64,000 nt of DNA from Lutibacter oricola (GTDB lineage Bacteria; Bacteroidota; Bacteroidia; Flavobacteriales; Flavobacteriaceae): positions 62,001 to 126,000 of the forward strand of contig NZ_FNNJ01000009.1 in assembly GCF_900106565.1 (NCBI RefSeq). The letters are read 5' to 3'. Below the pieces are notes generated by a model. It worked only from the letters and a program-made list of their open reading frames with translations, searched no databases and was not told the origin of the DNA. Shown here piece by piece: positions 8,835 to 16,540 of the stretch (position 1 is the first letter of the stretch; each line of letters begins with the position of its first letter). The translations under genes were made by a program, and so were the position numbers.

Positions 8835-10049
8835 TTAACGGGTTACTTTTTCAAAATCTAACCAAAAAGTTGGGTACGATTTCGATACAACTTCTGGCTC
8901 TTCAATTACTATTGGAACCTTAAGTGCTAAAGGAGCAAATGCCATTGCCATTCTATGATCATCGTAAGTAGCAATTGCAATATTTTTGTTTATTTTTTCT
9001 GAAGGAAATAATCGTAACGACTCATTGGTAATTTCAATTTTACCTCCTAATTTTTCAATCTCATTTTTTAAAGCAACTAATCTATCTGTCTCTTTAATTT
9101 TAAGTGTGTGTAAACCTGTTAAATAACACGCAACACCCATACCAAAACAAGTTGCTACAATTGTTTGGGCAATATCTGGTGCACTTGCCAAATTTAATTC
9201 TTCAAAATACGATGTATTAATTGCCGAATTATTTTTTAATACTAATGCATTTGTTTTGTAGGTAGTTTCAACTCCTAAATTTTTATAAATTTCTGCCAAA
9301 ACAGAATCTCCTTGTAATGAGTTTTGTTTGTATGAAGAAATTGTAACTTCGGCATTTTTACTTAAAGCCACTAAACTATAATAGTATGATGCCGAACTCC
9401 AATCTGACTCAATTACAACTTTTTTAGTTTCTAAATTAGCTTTTGGCAAAATAGTAATGGTATCTCCTTCCCAAGAACTTTCTATAAATAATTCTTGCAA
9501 CAAACCAAGTGTCATTTTAATATATGGTATTGAAGTTACTTTACCCTTAAACTTCAATTTAAGTCCGTTTTGTAATGTTGGTGCAATTAATAATAATGCC
9601 GAAATGTATTGGCTACTAACTCCTCCATCAATTTCAACAAAACTATCTACTAACTTTTGCCCTTTTATTTTTAATGGTGGATAGCCATCTTTTTCTAAAT
9701 ATTCAATATTTGCACCAAGACTTCTTAAAGCTTCAACTAAAATTTTAACGGGTCTGTTTTTCATTCTATGAGAACCTGTTAAAACAATTTCTGAATTTTC
9801 TTTTACCGAAAAATAAGCTGTTAAAAAACGCATTGCAGTACCTGCATGACCAATATTAACTTTAGAGGTTGTATTTGCCAATGCTTTTTGCATTAACTCA
9901 GAATCGTCTGAATTTGAGATGTTTTCTATTTCTAAATTTGAATAAAATTGCTGTAAAATTAATAATCGGTTAGATTCACTTTTAGAACCCGTAATTTTTA
10001 CAGTACCGTTTACAGTTTTAGTTATTTTTTCCAGTTTCAACAAATCCAT
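8835..10049 (-). CDS. aroA: 3-phosphoshikimate 1-carboxyvinyltransferase (EPSP synthase)
   Basis: A 404-residue EPSP synthase, the sixth step of the shikimate pathway, joining shikimate-3-phosphate and PEP. Recognisable elements are GSKSESNRLLIL near the N-terminus (substrate loop), HAGTAMRFLTAY near residue 73, SHRMKNRPVKILVEAL near residue 97, KETDRLVALKNEIEKLG near residue 305 and DDHRMAMAFAPLAL near 360. The Bacteroidota form is slightly shorter than the E. coli enzyme, as here. It is monocistronic between queA and an intergenic repeat-like region. Confidence 0.95.
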   Translation of the reverse strand: MDLLKLEKITKTVNGTVKITGSKSESNRLLILQQFYSNLEIENISNSDDSELMQKALANTTSKVNIGHAGTAMRFLTAYFSVKENSEIVLTGSHRMKNRPVKILVEALRSLGANIEYLEKDGYPPLKIKGQKLVDSFVEIDGGVSSQYISALLLIAPTLQNGLKLKFKGKVTSIPYIKMTLGLLQELFIESSWEGDTITILPKANLETKKVVIESDWSSASYYYSLVALSKNAEVTISSYKQNSLQGDSVLAEIYKNLGVETTYKTNALVLKNNSAINTSYFEELNLASAPDIAQTIVATCFGMGVACYLTGLHTLKIKETDRLVALKNEIEKLGGKIEITNESLRLFPSEKINKNIAIATYDDHRMAMAFAPLALKVPIVIEEPEVVSKSYPTFWLDFEKVTR

Positions 10050-10091
10050 TCTTTCAATTGGCTTGTAGCCTTTAATTTAGTTAGTAGTTGG

Positions 10092-10122
10092 CAAAGTTAA
10101 TGCGCAAAAAATAGTATGCAAA
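10092..10122 (-). promoter_or_regulatory. aroA promoter, -33 and -7 boxes
   Basis: The minus strand carries TTTG (10119-10122), a 19-bp spacer, then TAACTTTG (10092-10099). Both boxes and the spacing match the Bacteroidota primary sigma-factor promoter. The -7 box is 42 bp upstream of the aroA ATG. Confidence 0.65.
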
Positions 10123-10139
10123 TTTTAAAAAGGATAATT

Positions 10140-10257
10140 AATTCTTTAATGCGACTTAGAATTACTCAATTTTTTATAATTCTGAATGAAGAGATAACGA
10201 AATTCAGTATCTCATGTTGCAATATTAAATTCTTCACTTTGACTCAGAATAACAAAG
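10140..10257. repeat. Degenerate REP-like intergenic element
   Basis: This gap of about 120 bp has related short blocks in both orientations: GACTTAGAATTAC and GACTCAGAATAAC as imperfect direct copies, ATTCTGAATGAAGA against the inverted TTCTTCACTTTGACTCAGAAT, and GAGATA/TATCTC arms 11 bp apart. The phrase ACTCAGAATAACAAAG resembles intergenic repeats scattered in Bacteroidota genomes. No ORF is supported. The repeat status is inferred from internal structure only, because the window holds no second full copy. Confidence 0.35.
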
Positions 10258-10258
10258 T

Positions 10259-10498
10259 TTACTTTTTTATAAACTTATAATAGCCTGCCATAAACAAACC
10301 GTAACAAACCGAACCTATTAAAATTTGAAATAAAAATTTATATAAGGTATCGGGGCCAAAATAATCTGCCACCATTTGATCAAAACTTCCTGTTCTAACA
10401 ATTTTCATTAAAACTTTTACTATAGAAAATAACACAACAAATGCAGCAGCAAACCTAATTGCTAATTTTATAAACGATTCGTTTTTATACTTATTCAT
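10259..10498 (-). CDS. Small two-helix membrane protein, function unknown
   Basis: A 79-residue protein with two hydrophobic segments (LAIRFAAAFVVLFSIVKVL near residues 12-30 and FLFQILIGSVCYGLFMAGY near 54-72) separated by a short acidic loop, and a basic C-terminus. I do not recognise the family. Its ATG overlaps the stop of the MazG-like gene (TAATG, 1-bp overlap), so the two are translationally coupled. That coupling is the main support for it being real. Confidence 0.7.
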   Translation of the reverse strand: MNKYKNESFIKLAIRFAAAFVVLFSIVKVLMKIVRTGSFDQMVADYFGPDTLYKFLFQILIGSVCYGLFMAGYYKFIKK

Positions 10499-10824
10499 TA
10501 TTTTAATTTTTTGTTATTATGGTGGCGATCGTGGTCTCGTTTTGTTTTTACATCCATTTTTTTATCAAAAGCGTCTTGTAAATCAATTCCTGTTTGGTTT
10601 GCTAAGCAAAGTACAACAAAAACTACATCGGCTAATTCTTCTCCTAAATCTTTGTTTTTATCACTTTCTTTTTCACTTTGCTCTCCATATCTACGAGCAA
10701 TAATACGCGCTACTTCTCCAACTTCTTCGGTTAATTGCGCCATATTTGTAAGTTCATTAAAGTATCGAACTCCGTGCTCTTTTATCCAATTATCAACTAC
10801 TAATTGTCCGTTTTTTAAATCCAT
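10498..10824 (-). CDS. MazG-like nucleotide pyrophosphohydrolase
   Basis: A 108-residue protein of the MazG/dUTPase-like all-alpha NTP pyrophosphohydrolase superfamily. It hydrolyses (d)NTPs to NMP and PPi, usually as a house-cleaning activity. The metal-binding motifs are LTEEVGEVARI near residue 31 (ExxE) and GEELADVVFVV near residue 62 (ExxD). The lysine- and histidine-rich C-terminus is typical of the short Bacteroidota form. It is coupled to the downstream small membrane protein gene. Confidence 0.85.
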   Translation of the reverse strand: MDLKNGQLVVDNWIKEHGVRYFNELTNMAQLTEEVGEVARIIARRYGEQSEKESDKNKDLGEELADVVFVVLCLANQTGIDLQDAFDKKMDVKTKRDHDRHHNNKKLK

Positions 10825-10844
10825 TTATTTTATTTTTTGAAGTT

Positions 10845-10852
10845 CAAATATA
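10845..10852 (-). promoter_or_regulatory. Putative -7 box of the mazG-like gene
   Basis: TATATTTG on the minus strand, 20 bp upstream of the ATG. It lies inside a 7-bp inverted repeat (AAGTTCA...TGAACTT, about 10840-10860), which could be an operator or a weak terminator of aat. Confidence 0.4.
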
Positions 10853-10866
10853 CTGAACTTTTAATG

Positions 10867-11505
10867 TTACTTTTTAAGATATGTTAAGAAATCATTTCTA
10901 GGAATTTCTCTAGCACCTAAACTTTCTAAATGACTTGTATGCATTTGACAGTCTATTAATTTATACTGTTCTTTTTCTAACTTTTGAACCATACTTATAA
11001 ATGCCATTTTTGATGCATTACTTACTTTACTAAACATACTTTCTCCACAAAAAACGGTTCCTAAATCTATACCATACAAACCACCAACTAGTTCGTTATT
11101 TTGCCAAACTTCAACAGATTTTGCTATTCCTTTTTTATGAAGCCTAATATAAGCCTGTTCCATTTCGTTAGTAATCCAAGTTTGTCCATAATCTGATGCT
11201 CTATAAATATTTTTACAGTTAGCTATAACCTCTTCAAAATTCTGATTAAAAGTTACCTTAAATTCTCCTTTACGTATAACTTGGCGCATACTTTTAGACA
11301 CCTTTAATTCATTTGGAAACAACACCATTCTTTGTTCTGGACTATACCAAACAACTGGTTCACCTTCGTTAAACCAAGGAAAAATTCCTGATTTATATGC
11401 TAGTTCTAATCTTTCTACAGATAAATCACCACCAACGGCCAACAAACCATCTTTGTTCGCTAAATTCACAGCTGGAAAAACTAGTTCTTTCGAAATTAAA
11501 TACAT
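10867..11505 (-). CDS. aat: Leucyl/phenylalanyl-tRNA--protein transferase
   Basis: A 212-residue Aat, the N-end-rule enzyme that adds Leu or Phe from aminoacyl-tRNA to proteins with N-terminal Arg or Lys and so marks them for ClpAP. Family signatures are GLLAVGGDLSVERL near residue 20, YKSGIFPWFNEGEPVVWYSPEQRMVL near 33-58, and ESMFSKVSNASKMAF near residue 155. It has a normal length. The -7 box ends 5 bp before the ATG, so the transcript may be leaderless. Confidence 0.95.
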   Translation of the reverse strand: MYLISKELVFPAVNLANKDGLLAVGGDLSVERLELAYKSGIFPWFNEGEPVVWYSPEQRMVLFPNELKVSKSMRQVIRKGEFKVTFNQNFEEVIANCKNIYRASDYGQTWITNEMEQAYIRLHKKGIAKSVEVWQNNELVGGLYGIDLGTVFCGESMFSKVSNASKMAFISMVQKLEKEQYKLIDCQMHTSHLESLGAREIPRNDFLTYLKK

Positions 11506-11510
11506 AATTG

Positions 11511-11518
11511 CAAATATA
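11511..11518 (-). promoter_or_regulatory. aat -7 box immediately before the start codon
   Basis: TATATTTG on the minus strand, with five bases (CAATT) between it and the ATG at 11505. If transcription starts 5-7 bp after the box, the mRNA begins at or next to the AUG. Confidence 0.5.
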
Positions 11519-11526
11519 CTTAAACA

Positions 11527-11559
11527 AAAAAAGAGAAAACCAGTTGGTTTTCTCTTTTC
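11527..11559 (-). terminator. Intrinsic terminator after the DUF3127 gene
   Basis: A stem of AAAAGAGAAAACCA and its complement with a very short loop. T-rich sequence follows on the minus strand. It lies between the stop of the DUF3127 gene and the aat promoter, insulating aat from upstream transcription. Confidence 0.75.
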
Positions 11560-11581
11560 ATAAAATATTTTAATTTACAAT

Positions 11582-11953
11582 TTAGAATGGTAAATCGTCT
11601 GGTTCGTTATCGTTAGTTTTAGAAACTGACTCTAAATTATCTAATGGTGCAACTGGTGGTGCAGCAGCTCCTTCTGGTTGTGCAGCTTCAATTCTCCACC
11701 CTTGAATAGAGTTAAAATACTTAGCTTCTCCTTCTGGGTTAATCCACTCTCTACCTCTCAAGTTTATCGATATTTTTACATCTTGTCCTACTTGGTAACT
11801 ATTTAATAAATCACACTTATCCTGTACAAATTCAACCATTAACATTTGAGGATATTGCTCATTAGTAGTAATAACTAATTCTCTTTTTCTAAATCCGCTA
11901 GCACCAAATGTTTGTGTTTCGTTTATTAATTTAATTTTCCCTGTAACTTCCAT
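11582..11953 (-). CDS. DUF3127 OB-fold-like protein with SSB-type C-terminal tail
   Basis: A protein of about 123 residues that I start at MEVTGKIKLI (11953); an in-frame ATG at 11989 would add an unrelated extension. The body matches DUF3127 (GASGFRKRELVITT near residue 15; SINLRGREWINPEGEAKYFNSIQGWRIE near 62-90), a small beta-barrel family seen across Bacteroidota. After a proline/alanine linker it ends in an acidic NDNEPDDLPF. A DDLPF-type end is the protein-docking tip of bacterial single-stranded DNA-binding proteins, so a role in DNA repair or replication is a fair inference. It is not proven. Confidence 0.85.
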   Translation of the reverse strand: MEVTGKIKLINETQTFGASGFRKRELVITTNEQYPQMLMVEFVQDKCDLLNSYQVGQDVKISINLRGREWINPEGEAKYFNSIQGWRIEAAQPEGAAAPPVAPLDNLESVSKTNDNEPDDLPF

Positions 11954-12153
11954 TTTTTCTTTATTAATTTGATTAGTAGCACTTTCCAAGCACTAAAAAA
12001 GTCTTTTATTCACATTAAATGTATTGGCAAATGTAATTTTTTTAACGCAGCAATCCCAAAATAATTATAAGCATATTTAGTAAACTTATTAACATAAATT
12101 ATCTTCGCTCTAAATAATATTGACATTAATTTTAAGTTATATGAACATATATT

Positions 12154-12161
12154 TATATTTG
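12154..12161 (+). promoter_or_regulatory. Histidine kinase gene -7 box
   Basis: TATATTTG ending 4 bp before the ATG at 12166. As at aat, this places the expected transcription start at the start codon. No clear -33 TTTG is seen. Confidence 0.4.
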
Positions 12162-12165
12162 ACTA

Positions 12166-13317
12166 ATGGCTACATATAAAAACATTCATATAGTACGTTG
12201 GGTACTTATTACTTTATCATTTATTATTGTTACTCTTATTTTATGGAATACGTTTACATTTTTTCAGAAGTTTAAAACTGAAGAACGTATAAAAATGGAG
12301 CTTGTAGCTGCTGCACTTGAAGAAATTAATGCAAATAAAGATTTAGATGCTAGAATTGAATTACCCTTAAACATTTTAAGTAGTAATAAAAGTATACCAA
12401 TGGTGTTGGTTTTAAATAAAGATAGTATTACTGGCTTTAATAACCTTGACCCCGAAAAAGCTTTAAAGAAAGATTACTTAAAAAAACAGGTTGAAATAAT
12501 GAAAAACGAGAACACTCCTATTTCAATAAAATCTGGAAATAACACTCAAACTATTTATTACCGAAATTCCGATTTATTAAACAAGCTTAAATACTACCCT
12601 TTAACCTTATTAATTATCCTTTTTTTATTTGCAGCAGTAATTTTTTTATTTTTTAAATCTAATAAAATTGCTGAACAAAATAAATTATGGACTGGTATGG
12701 CCAAAGAAACGGCTCATCAAATAGGTACACCTCTCTCTTCTTTATTAGGCTGGATTGAAATATTAAAGCTAGAAGATACCGACCCTAATACTGTAAGTGA
12801 AATTGAAAATGATGTACATAGGCTAAACACTATTGCTGAACGTTTTTCTAAAATTGGATCTATTCCTGTATTAAAAAATGAAAATGTAGTTGATATTACT
12901 AAAACTGCTTTTAACTATTTACAATCTAGAAGTTCTAAACAAGTACATTTTAATTTTAATTCAGATTCTACAAGCATAACCTCTGCAATTAACCAACAAC
13001 TATTTAGTTGGGTTATAGAAAACTTAGTTAAAAATGCAATTGATGCTATGGAAGGTAAAGGATACATTTCTTTAAAAATTTCAGAAAACCCTAAAAACAT
13101 TGCTATTACAATTACCGATACAGGAAAAGGAATTTCAAAAAATCTTCAACAAAAAATATTTACACCAGGTTACACCACAAAAAAACGAGGCTGGGGATTA
13201 GGTTTATCTTTAGCTAAAAGAATTATTGAAGATTACCATAACGGTAAAATTGGTGTTTTAAATTCTGAACTAGGTAAAGGAACCACCTTTAAAATAACAC
13301 TAAAAAAAGCTATTTAA
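12166..13317 (+). CDS. Membrane sensor histidine kinase (HisKA/HATPase_c)
   Basis: A 383-residue kinase with two membrane helices (about residues 10-32 and 144-164) enclosing a periplasmic domain of about 110 residues. The H-box is ETAHQIGTPLS with phospho-acceptor His184, followed by the N-box ENLVKNAIDAM, the G1 box DTGKGIS and the G2 box GWGLGLSLAKRI. No response regulator lies beside it, so it is an orphan whose partner is elsewhere. Its last 4 bp overlap the 3' end of the HIT gene (convergent). The signal sensed cannot be read from the sequence. Confidence 0.9.
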   Translation: MATYKNIHIVRWVLITLSFIIVTLILWNTFTFFQKFKTEERIKMELVAAALEEINANKDLDARIELPLNILSSNKSIPMVLVLNKDSITGFNNLDPEKALKKDYLKKQVEIMKNENTPISIKSGNNTQTIYYRNSDLLNKLKYYPLTLLIILFLFAAVIFLFFKSNKIAEQNKLWTGMAKETAHQIGTPLSSLLGWIEILKLEDTDPNTVSEIENDVHRLNTIAERFSKIGSIPVLKNENVVDITKTAFNYLQSRSSKQVHFNFNSDSTSITSAINQQLFSWVIENLVKNAIDAMEGKGYISLKISENPKNIAITITDTGKGISKNLQQKIFTPGYTTKKRGWGLGLSLAKRIIEDYHNGKIGVLNSELGKGTTFKITLKKAI

Positions 13318-13703
13318 ATTCCTTTTGAAATTGCTTCTGCAATAGCTTCAAATTCTTCTTTTTCTAAAGAAACTTTTTTAATAAACTGAATATCTTCCAT
13401 TTTTTGAAGCGGAATTAAGTGCACATGTACATGTGGTACTTCTAAACCAATAACAGCCATTCCAACCCTATCACACGGAACTGCTTTTTCTAAAGATTTT
13501 GCAATCTTTCTTGAAAAACTCATTAAACCATTATATAAATCCTCTTCCAAATCAAATAAACGGTTTACTTCTTTTTTAGGCACTACCAAAGTATGCCCTT
13601 TGGCATTTGGGTTAATATCTAAAAATGCATAAAAATTTTCATCTTCAGCAATTTTATACGAAGGAATTTCTCCATTAATAATTTTAGTAAAAATAGAACT
13701 CAT
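13314..13703 (-). CDS. HIT family nucleotide-binding hydrolase
   Basis: A 129-residue histidine-triad protein. The active-site motif VPHVHVHLIPL is near residues 90-100 and the N-terminal SIFTKIINGEIPSYKIAEDE is typical of Hint/HinT-like purine nucleoside phosphoramidases. It is downstream of greA on the same strand, separated by a greA terminator, and overlaps the kinase gene tail to tail. Confidence 0.93.
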   Translation of the reverse strand: MSSIFTKIINGEIPSYKIAEDENFYAFLDINPNAKGHTLVVPKKEVNRLFDLEEDLYNGLMSFSRKIAKSLEKAVPCDRVGMAVIGLEVPHVHVHLIPLQKMEDIQFIKKVSLEKEEFEAIAEAISKGI

Positions 13704-13718
13704 AATTTTTATTTTAAT

Positions 13719-13757
13719 TAAAAAACCCTTTCTAATTTAACAACTAAAAAGGGTTTA
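13719..13757 (-). terminator. greA terminator
   Basis: AAACCCTTT paired with AAAGGGTTT around a loop of about 16 bases, followed on the minus strand by a T-run (GGGTTTTTTAATT). It lies 22 bp past the greA stop and before the HIT gene. Confidence 0.65.
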
Positions 13758-13778
13758 TAGTACTTGTGTTAATAATTT

Positions 13779-14255
13779 TTATGCTCTAGAAATCTCAACA
13801 ATTTCAAATTTCATAACTCCAGCAGGAACTTTAATTTCGGCCACATCGCCTACTTCTTTACCTAATAATCCTTTACCAATTGGTGAATTTACCGAAAGTT
13901 TACCTTCTTTTATATTAGTTTCTGAATCAGCCACCAATGTGTATGAAAACTCCATTCCATTAGCTACATTTTTAATTTTAACTATTGAATGTATTAAAAC
14001 TTTTGATGTATCTAATAAAGATTCATCAATAATTCTAGCATTGGATACAACTCCTTTTAATTTTGCTATTTTAAGTTCTAAAAGAGATTGCTCTTCTTTA
14101 GCTGCATGATATTCAGCATTTTCACTTAAATCTCCCTTATCTCTTGCTTCAGCAATTTCATTACTAACTCTTGGACGCTCAACATTTTCTAAATGATCCA
14201 ATTCGTCCTTTAATTTCTTCATCCCTTCTTCGGAATAATACGAAACGTTACTCAT
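13779..14255 (-). CDS. greA: Transcription elongation factor GreA
   Basis: A 158-residue GreA that rescues backtracked RNA polymerase by stimulating transcript cleavage. The N-terminal coiled coil (residues about 5-75) carries the acidic tip GDLSENAEYHAAKEEQ, and the C-terminal FKBP-like domain has SPIGKGLLGKEVGD. Length is standard. It has a well-formed promoter and a structured leader. Confidence 0.97.
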   Translation of the reverse strand: MSNVSYYSEEGMKKLKDELDHLENVERPRVSNEIAEARDKGDLSENAEYHAAKEEQSLLELKIAKLKGVVSNARIIDESLLDTSKVLIHSIVKIKNVANGMEFSYTLVADSETNIKEGKLSVNSPIGKGLLGKEVGDVAEIKVPAGVMKFEIVEISRA

Positions 14256-14283
14256 AATTTTATGGTTTTATTAAAGACAAAAA

Positions 14284-14311
14284 ATCTCAAAACTGGAATC
14301 CAGAATGAGAT
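14284..14311 (-). other. Hairpin in the greA leader
   Basis: ATCTCA-AAA-CTGG-AAT-CCAG-AA-TGAGAT: two stacked perfect stems of 6 and 4 bp separated by a small internal loop. It lies between the greA promoter and its start codon, so it would fold in the 5' untranslated RNA. It may be regulatory or a REP-derived relic. Confidence 0.45.
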
Positions 14312-14317
14312 TTAATA

Positions 14318-14347
14318 CAAATGTACAAAATATTTGTAAATTGCAAA
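14318..14347 (-). promoter_or_regulatory. greA promoter, -33 and -7 boxes
   Basis: The minus strand reads TTTG (14344-14347), an 18-bp spacer, then TACATTTG (14318-14325). This is one of the clearest Bacteroidota-type promoters in the window. It gives a leader of about 55-60 nt containing the hairpin at 14284-14311. Confidence 0.65.
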
Positions 14348-14374
14348 CGTTTTGAAAATAAACCGAATACTCCA

Positions 14375-14794
14375 ATGCGTAAACTAATAGCACTACTTCT
14401 TTTATTTTCATTTATTTCGTGTGAAAAAAATGAAACTAACGACATTTTACCAGATGTAAAAGTAAATTTAACAATAGATTTAAAATTACCTCAATATAAC
14501 GATTTACAAGTACCAAGTGGTTGGTCTTACGCTAGTGGTGGTATTAAAGGTATAATTATTCAAAATGTAGGTGTTGGAAATCCGCCTTACAAAGCTTTTG
14601 AAAGAGCCTGCCCAAATTACGACTGCTCTAACCCTATGACATTTGATGGAAGCTTAAAATTAACGTGCCCTTGCGATGGAAATGTTTATAGTATTATTGA
14701 TGGCTCGCCGCAAACAAGTGGTGATACACAATACGCTAGAGAATATAGAGTTAATGTAATTAATAGCTTTTCGTTAAATATTACTAACTTTTAA
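14375..14794 (+). CDS. Rieske-like lipoprotein lacking the histidine ligands
   Basis: A 139-residue lipoprotein started at MRKLIALLLL (14375), which gives a proper signal peptide with lipobox FSFISC (Cys16); an upstream in-frame ATG at 14321 would bury it. The C-terminal half looks like a Rieske 2Fe-2S domain. Box 1 reads CPNYDC (Cys79, Cys84) and box 2 reads CPCDGNVYS (Cys98, Cys100). The four cysteines keep Rieske spacing, but the two histidine ligands are Asn81 and Asp101. A normal Rieske cluster therefore seems impossible. Similar degenerate proteins may exist in the phylum. The neighbours greA (divergent) and purK give no functional hint. Confidence 0.75.
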   Translation: MRKLIALLLLFSFISCEKNETNDILPDVKVNLTIDLKLPQYNDLQVPSGWSYASGGIKGIIIQNVGVGNPPYKAFERACPNYDCSNPMTFDGSLKLTCPCDGNVYSIIDGSPQTSGDTQYAREYRVNVINSFSLNITNF

Positions 14795-14842
14795 CTTCCT
14801 AATTAAAAACAGATTACTATTTTTGTGCGAAAGCATAAAATC

Positions 14843-16000
14843 GTGATAAATTATTTTTCTTCAAACTTTAAACTTGGTGTTTTAGGTGGTGGGCAATTAG
14901 GTAAAATGCTACTTACCGAAACTCAAAAATTTGACATTTACACCGTTATTTTAGATAGCGCTGCAGATGCTCCTTGTTCTCAAATTTGTAATGAATTTCA
15001 TATTGGAAATTTAATGGACTTTGATACTGTTTACAATTTTGGTAAAAAAGTAGACCTTTTAACTATTGAAATTGAACATGTAAATATTGATGCTCTATTT
15101 AAATTAGAAGAAGAAGGTCTGGAAGTTTACCCACAGCCAAGTGTTTTACAAACAATACAACACAAAGGAAGACAAAAAGATTTTTTTGTTGAAAACAATA
15201 TTCCAACATCTCCGCACAAACGTTTTACTTCAAAAGAAGAACTTTTAAAAGAAACGTTTAATTACCCGTTTGTATGGAAATCTGCACAATTCGGGTACGA
15301 CGGAACTGGAGTTAAAATAGTAAAAAACGAAAACGACTTAAACTCTTTAAATGACACCGACTGTATCATTGAAGATTTAATTCCGTTTAAAAATGAGTTA
15401 GCTGTAATAGTTGCTCGTAATAAAAAAGGAGACATAAAAACATATCCGGTAGTTGAAATGGAATTTCATCCGGAAGCCAACCAAGTTGAATATGTTATTT
15501 GTCCTGCCAGAATTGAAGATAGCGTGGCGAAAAAAGCAAGAGAAATTGCTTTAAAAGTTGCCGAATCTTTTGAACATATTGGTTTATTAGCTGTTGAAAT
15601 GTTTCAAACTGAAAATGATGAAATTATTATTAATGAAGTTGCTCCAAGAACACACAACAGCGGTCATTATAGTATAGAAGCATCATACACTAGCCAATTT
15701 GAACAACACGTACGTAGTATTTTAAACCTACCTTTAGGCGCTACAGAAAGTAAAGCTGCAGGAATTATGGTAAACCTAGTAGGTGAAGAAGGGTTTTCAG
15801 GAAAAGTAGTTTATGAAAATATGGAGGAAATCCTATCTATGGATGGTGTTACACCTCATATTTATGGTAAAAAAGAAACTCGTCCGTTTAGAAAAATGGG
15901 ACACGTTACCATTGTAAACGATAATCTTGATGAAGCTAGAAAAATTGCCCAAAAAGTAAAAAACACCATTAGAGTAATCAGTAATTCGAAGCGAAATTAA
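14843..16000 (+). CDS. purK: 5-(carboxyamino)imidazole ribonucleotide synthase PurK
   Basis: An ATP-grasp enzyme that carboxylates AIR to N5-CAIR in purine synthesis. The N-terminus FKLGVLGGGQLGKML and the ATP-grasp core (SAQFGYDGTGVKIV near residue 152, NEVAPRTHNSGHY near 265) are clear. The start is uncertain: there is no ATG. A GTG at 14843 gives 385 residues and fits homologues that begin just before NYFSS. A GTG at 14825 would add six residues. PurE follows 48 bp downstream, so the pair forms an operon. Confidence 0.93.
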   Translation: MINYFSSNFKLGVLGGGQLGKMLLTETQKFDIYTVILDSAADAPCSQICNEFHIGNLMDFDTVYNFGKKVDLLTIEIEHVNIDALFKLEEEGLEVYPQPSVLQTIQHKGRQKDFFVENNIPTSPHKRFTSKEELLKETFNYPFVWKSAQFGYDGTGVKIVKNENDLNSLNDTDCIIEDLIPFKNELAVIVARNKKGDIKTYPVVEMEFHPEANQVEYVICPARIEDSVAKKAREIALKVAESFEHIGLLAVEMFQTENDEIIINEVAPRTHNSGHYSIEASYTSQFEQHVRSILNLPLGATESKAAGIMVNLVGEEGFSGKVVYENMEEILSMDGVTPHIYGKKETRPFRKMGHVTIVNDNLDEARKIAQKVKNTIRVISNSKRN

Positions 16001-16048
16001 TTTTGATTTCATTCAATTTTTGAAGTATTAAATTTTAAATAAAAAAAC

Positions 16049-16540
16049 ATGAGCAAAGTAGGAATTATTATGGGAAGCAATTCAGACCTTCCAATTATGC
16101 AACAAGCAATTGATATTTTAAAAAATTTCGATATTGAAATTGAAGTAGACATCGTTTCAGCTCATAGAACACCTGAAAAATTATTTGATTATGCTGCTAA
16201 CGCACATAAAAGAGGTGTTGCAGTAATAATTGCTGGTGCTGGTGGCGCTGCACACTTACCTGGTATGGTAGCTTCAATGAGCCCGTTACCTGTAATTGGT
16301 GTACCTGTAAAATCTAGAAATTCTATTGATGGTTGGGACTCAGTATTATCTATACTTCAAATGCCAGGAGGTGTTCCAGTTGCAACTGTAGCACTAGACG
16401 GAGCATTAAATGCAGGAATTTTAGCTTCCCAAATTATAGGTTCTTCAAATAAAGTTGTTCTAGATAAAATTATCGAATACAAAGAAAACCTTAAAACAAA
16501 AGTTTATAAGGCTGCAGAAGAAGTTAAAAACAACCTATAA
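16049..16540 (+). CDS. purE: N5-carboxyaminoimidazole ribonucleotide mutase PurE
   Basis: A 163-residue class I PurE that converts N5-CAIR to CAIR. It has the phosphate-binding MGSNSDLPIM near residue 8, VSAHRTPEKL near residue 40 and the glycine-rich IAGAGGAAHLPGMVASM near 70. Length is normal. It acts directly after PurK in the pathway and in the operon. The last 6 bp overlap a small minus-strand ORF. Confidence 0.97.
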   Translation: MSKVGIIMGSNSDLPIMQQAIDILKNFDIEIEVDIVSAHRTPEKLFDYAANAHKRGVAVIIAGAGGAAHLPGMVASMSPLPVIGVPVKSRNSIDGWDSVLSILQMPGGVPVATVALDGALNAGILASQIIGSSNKVVLDKIIEYKENLKTKVYKAAEEVKNNL

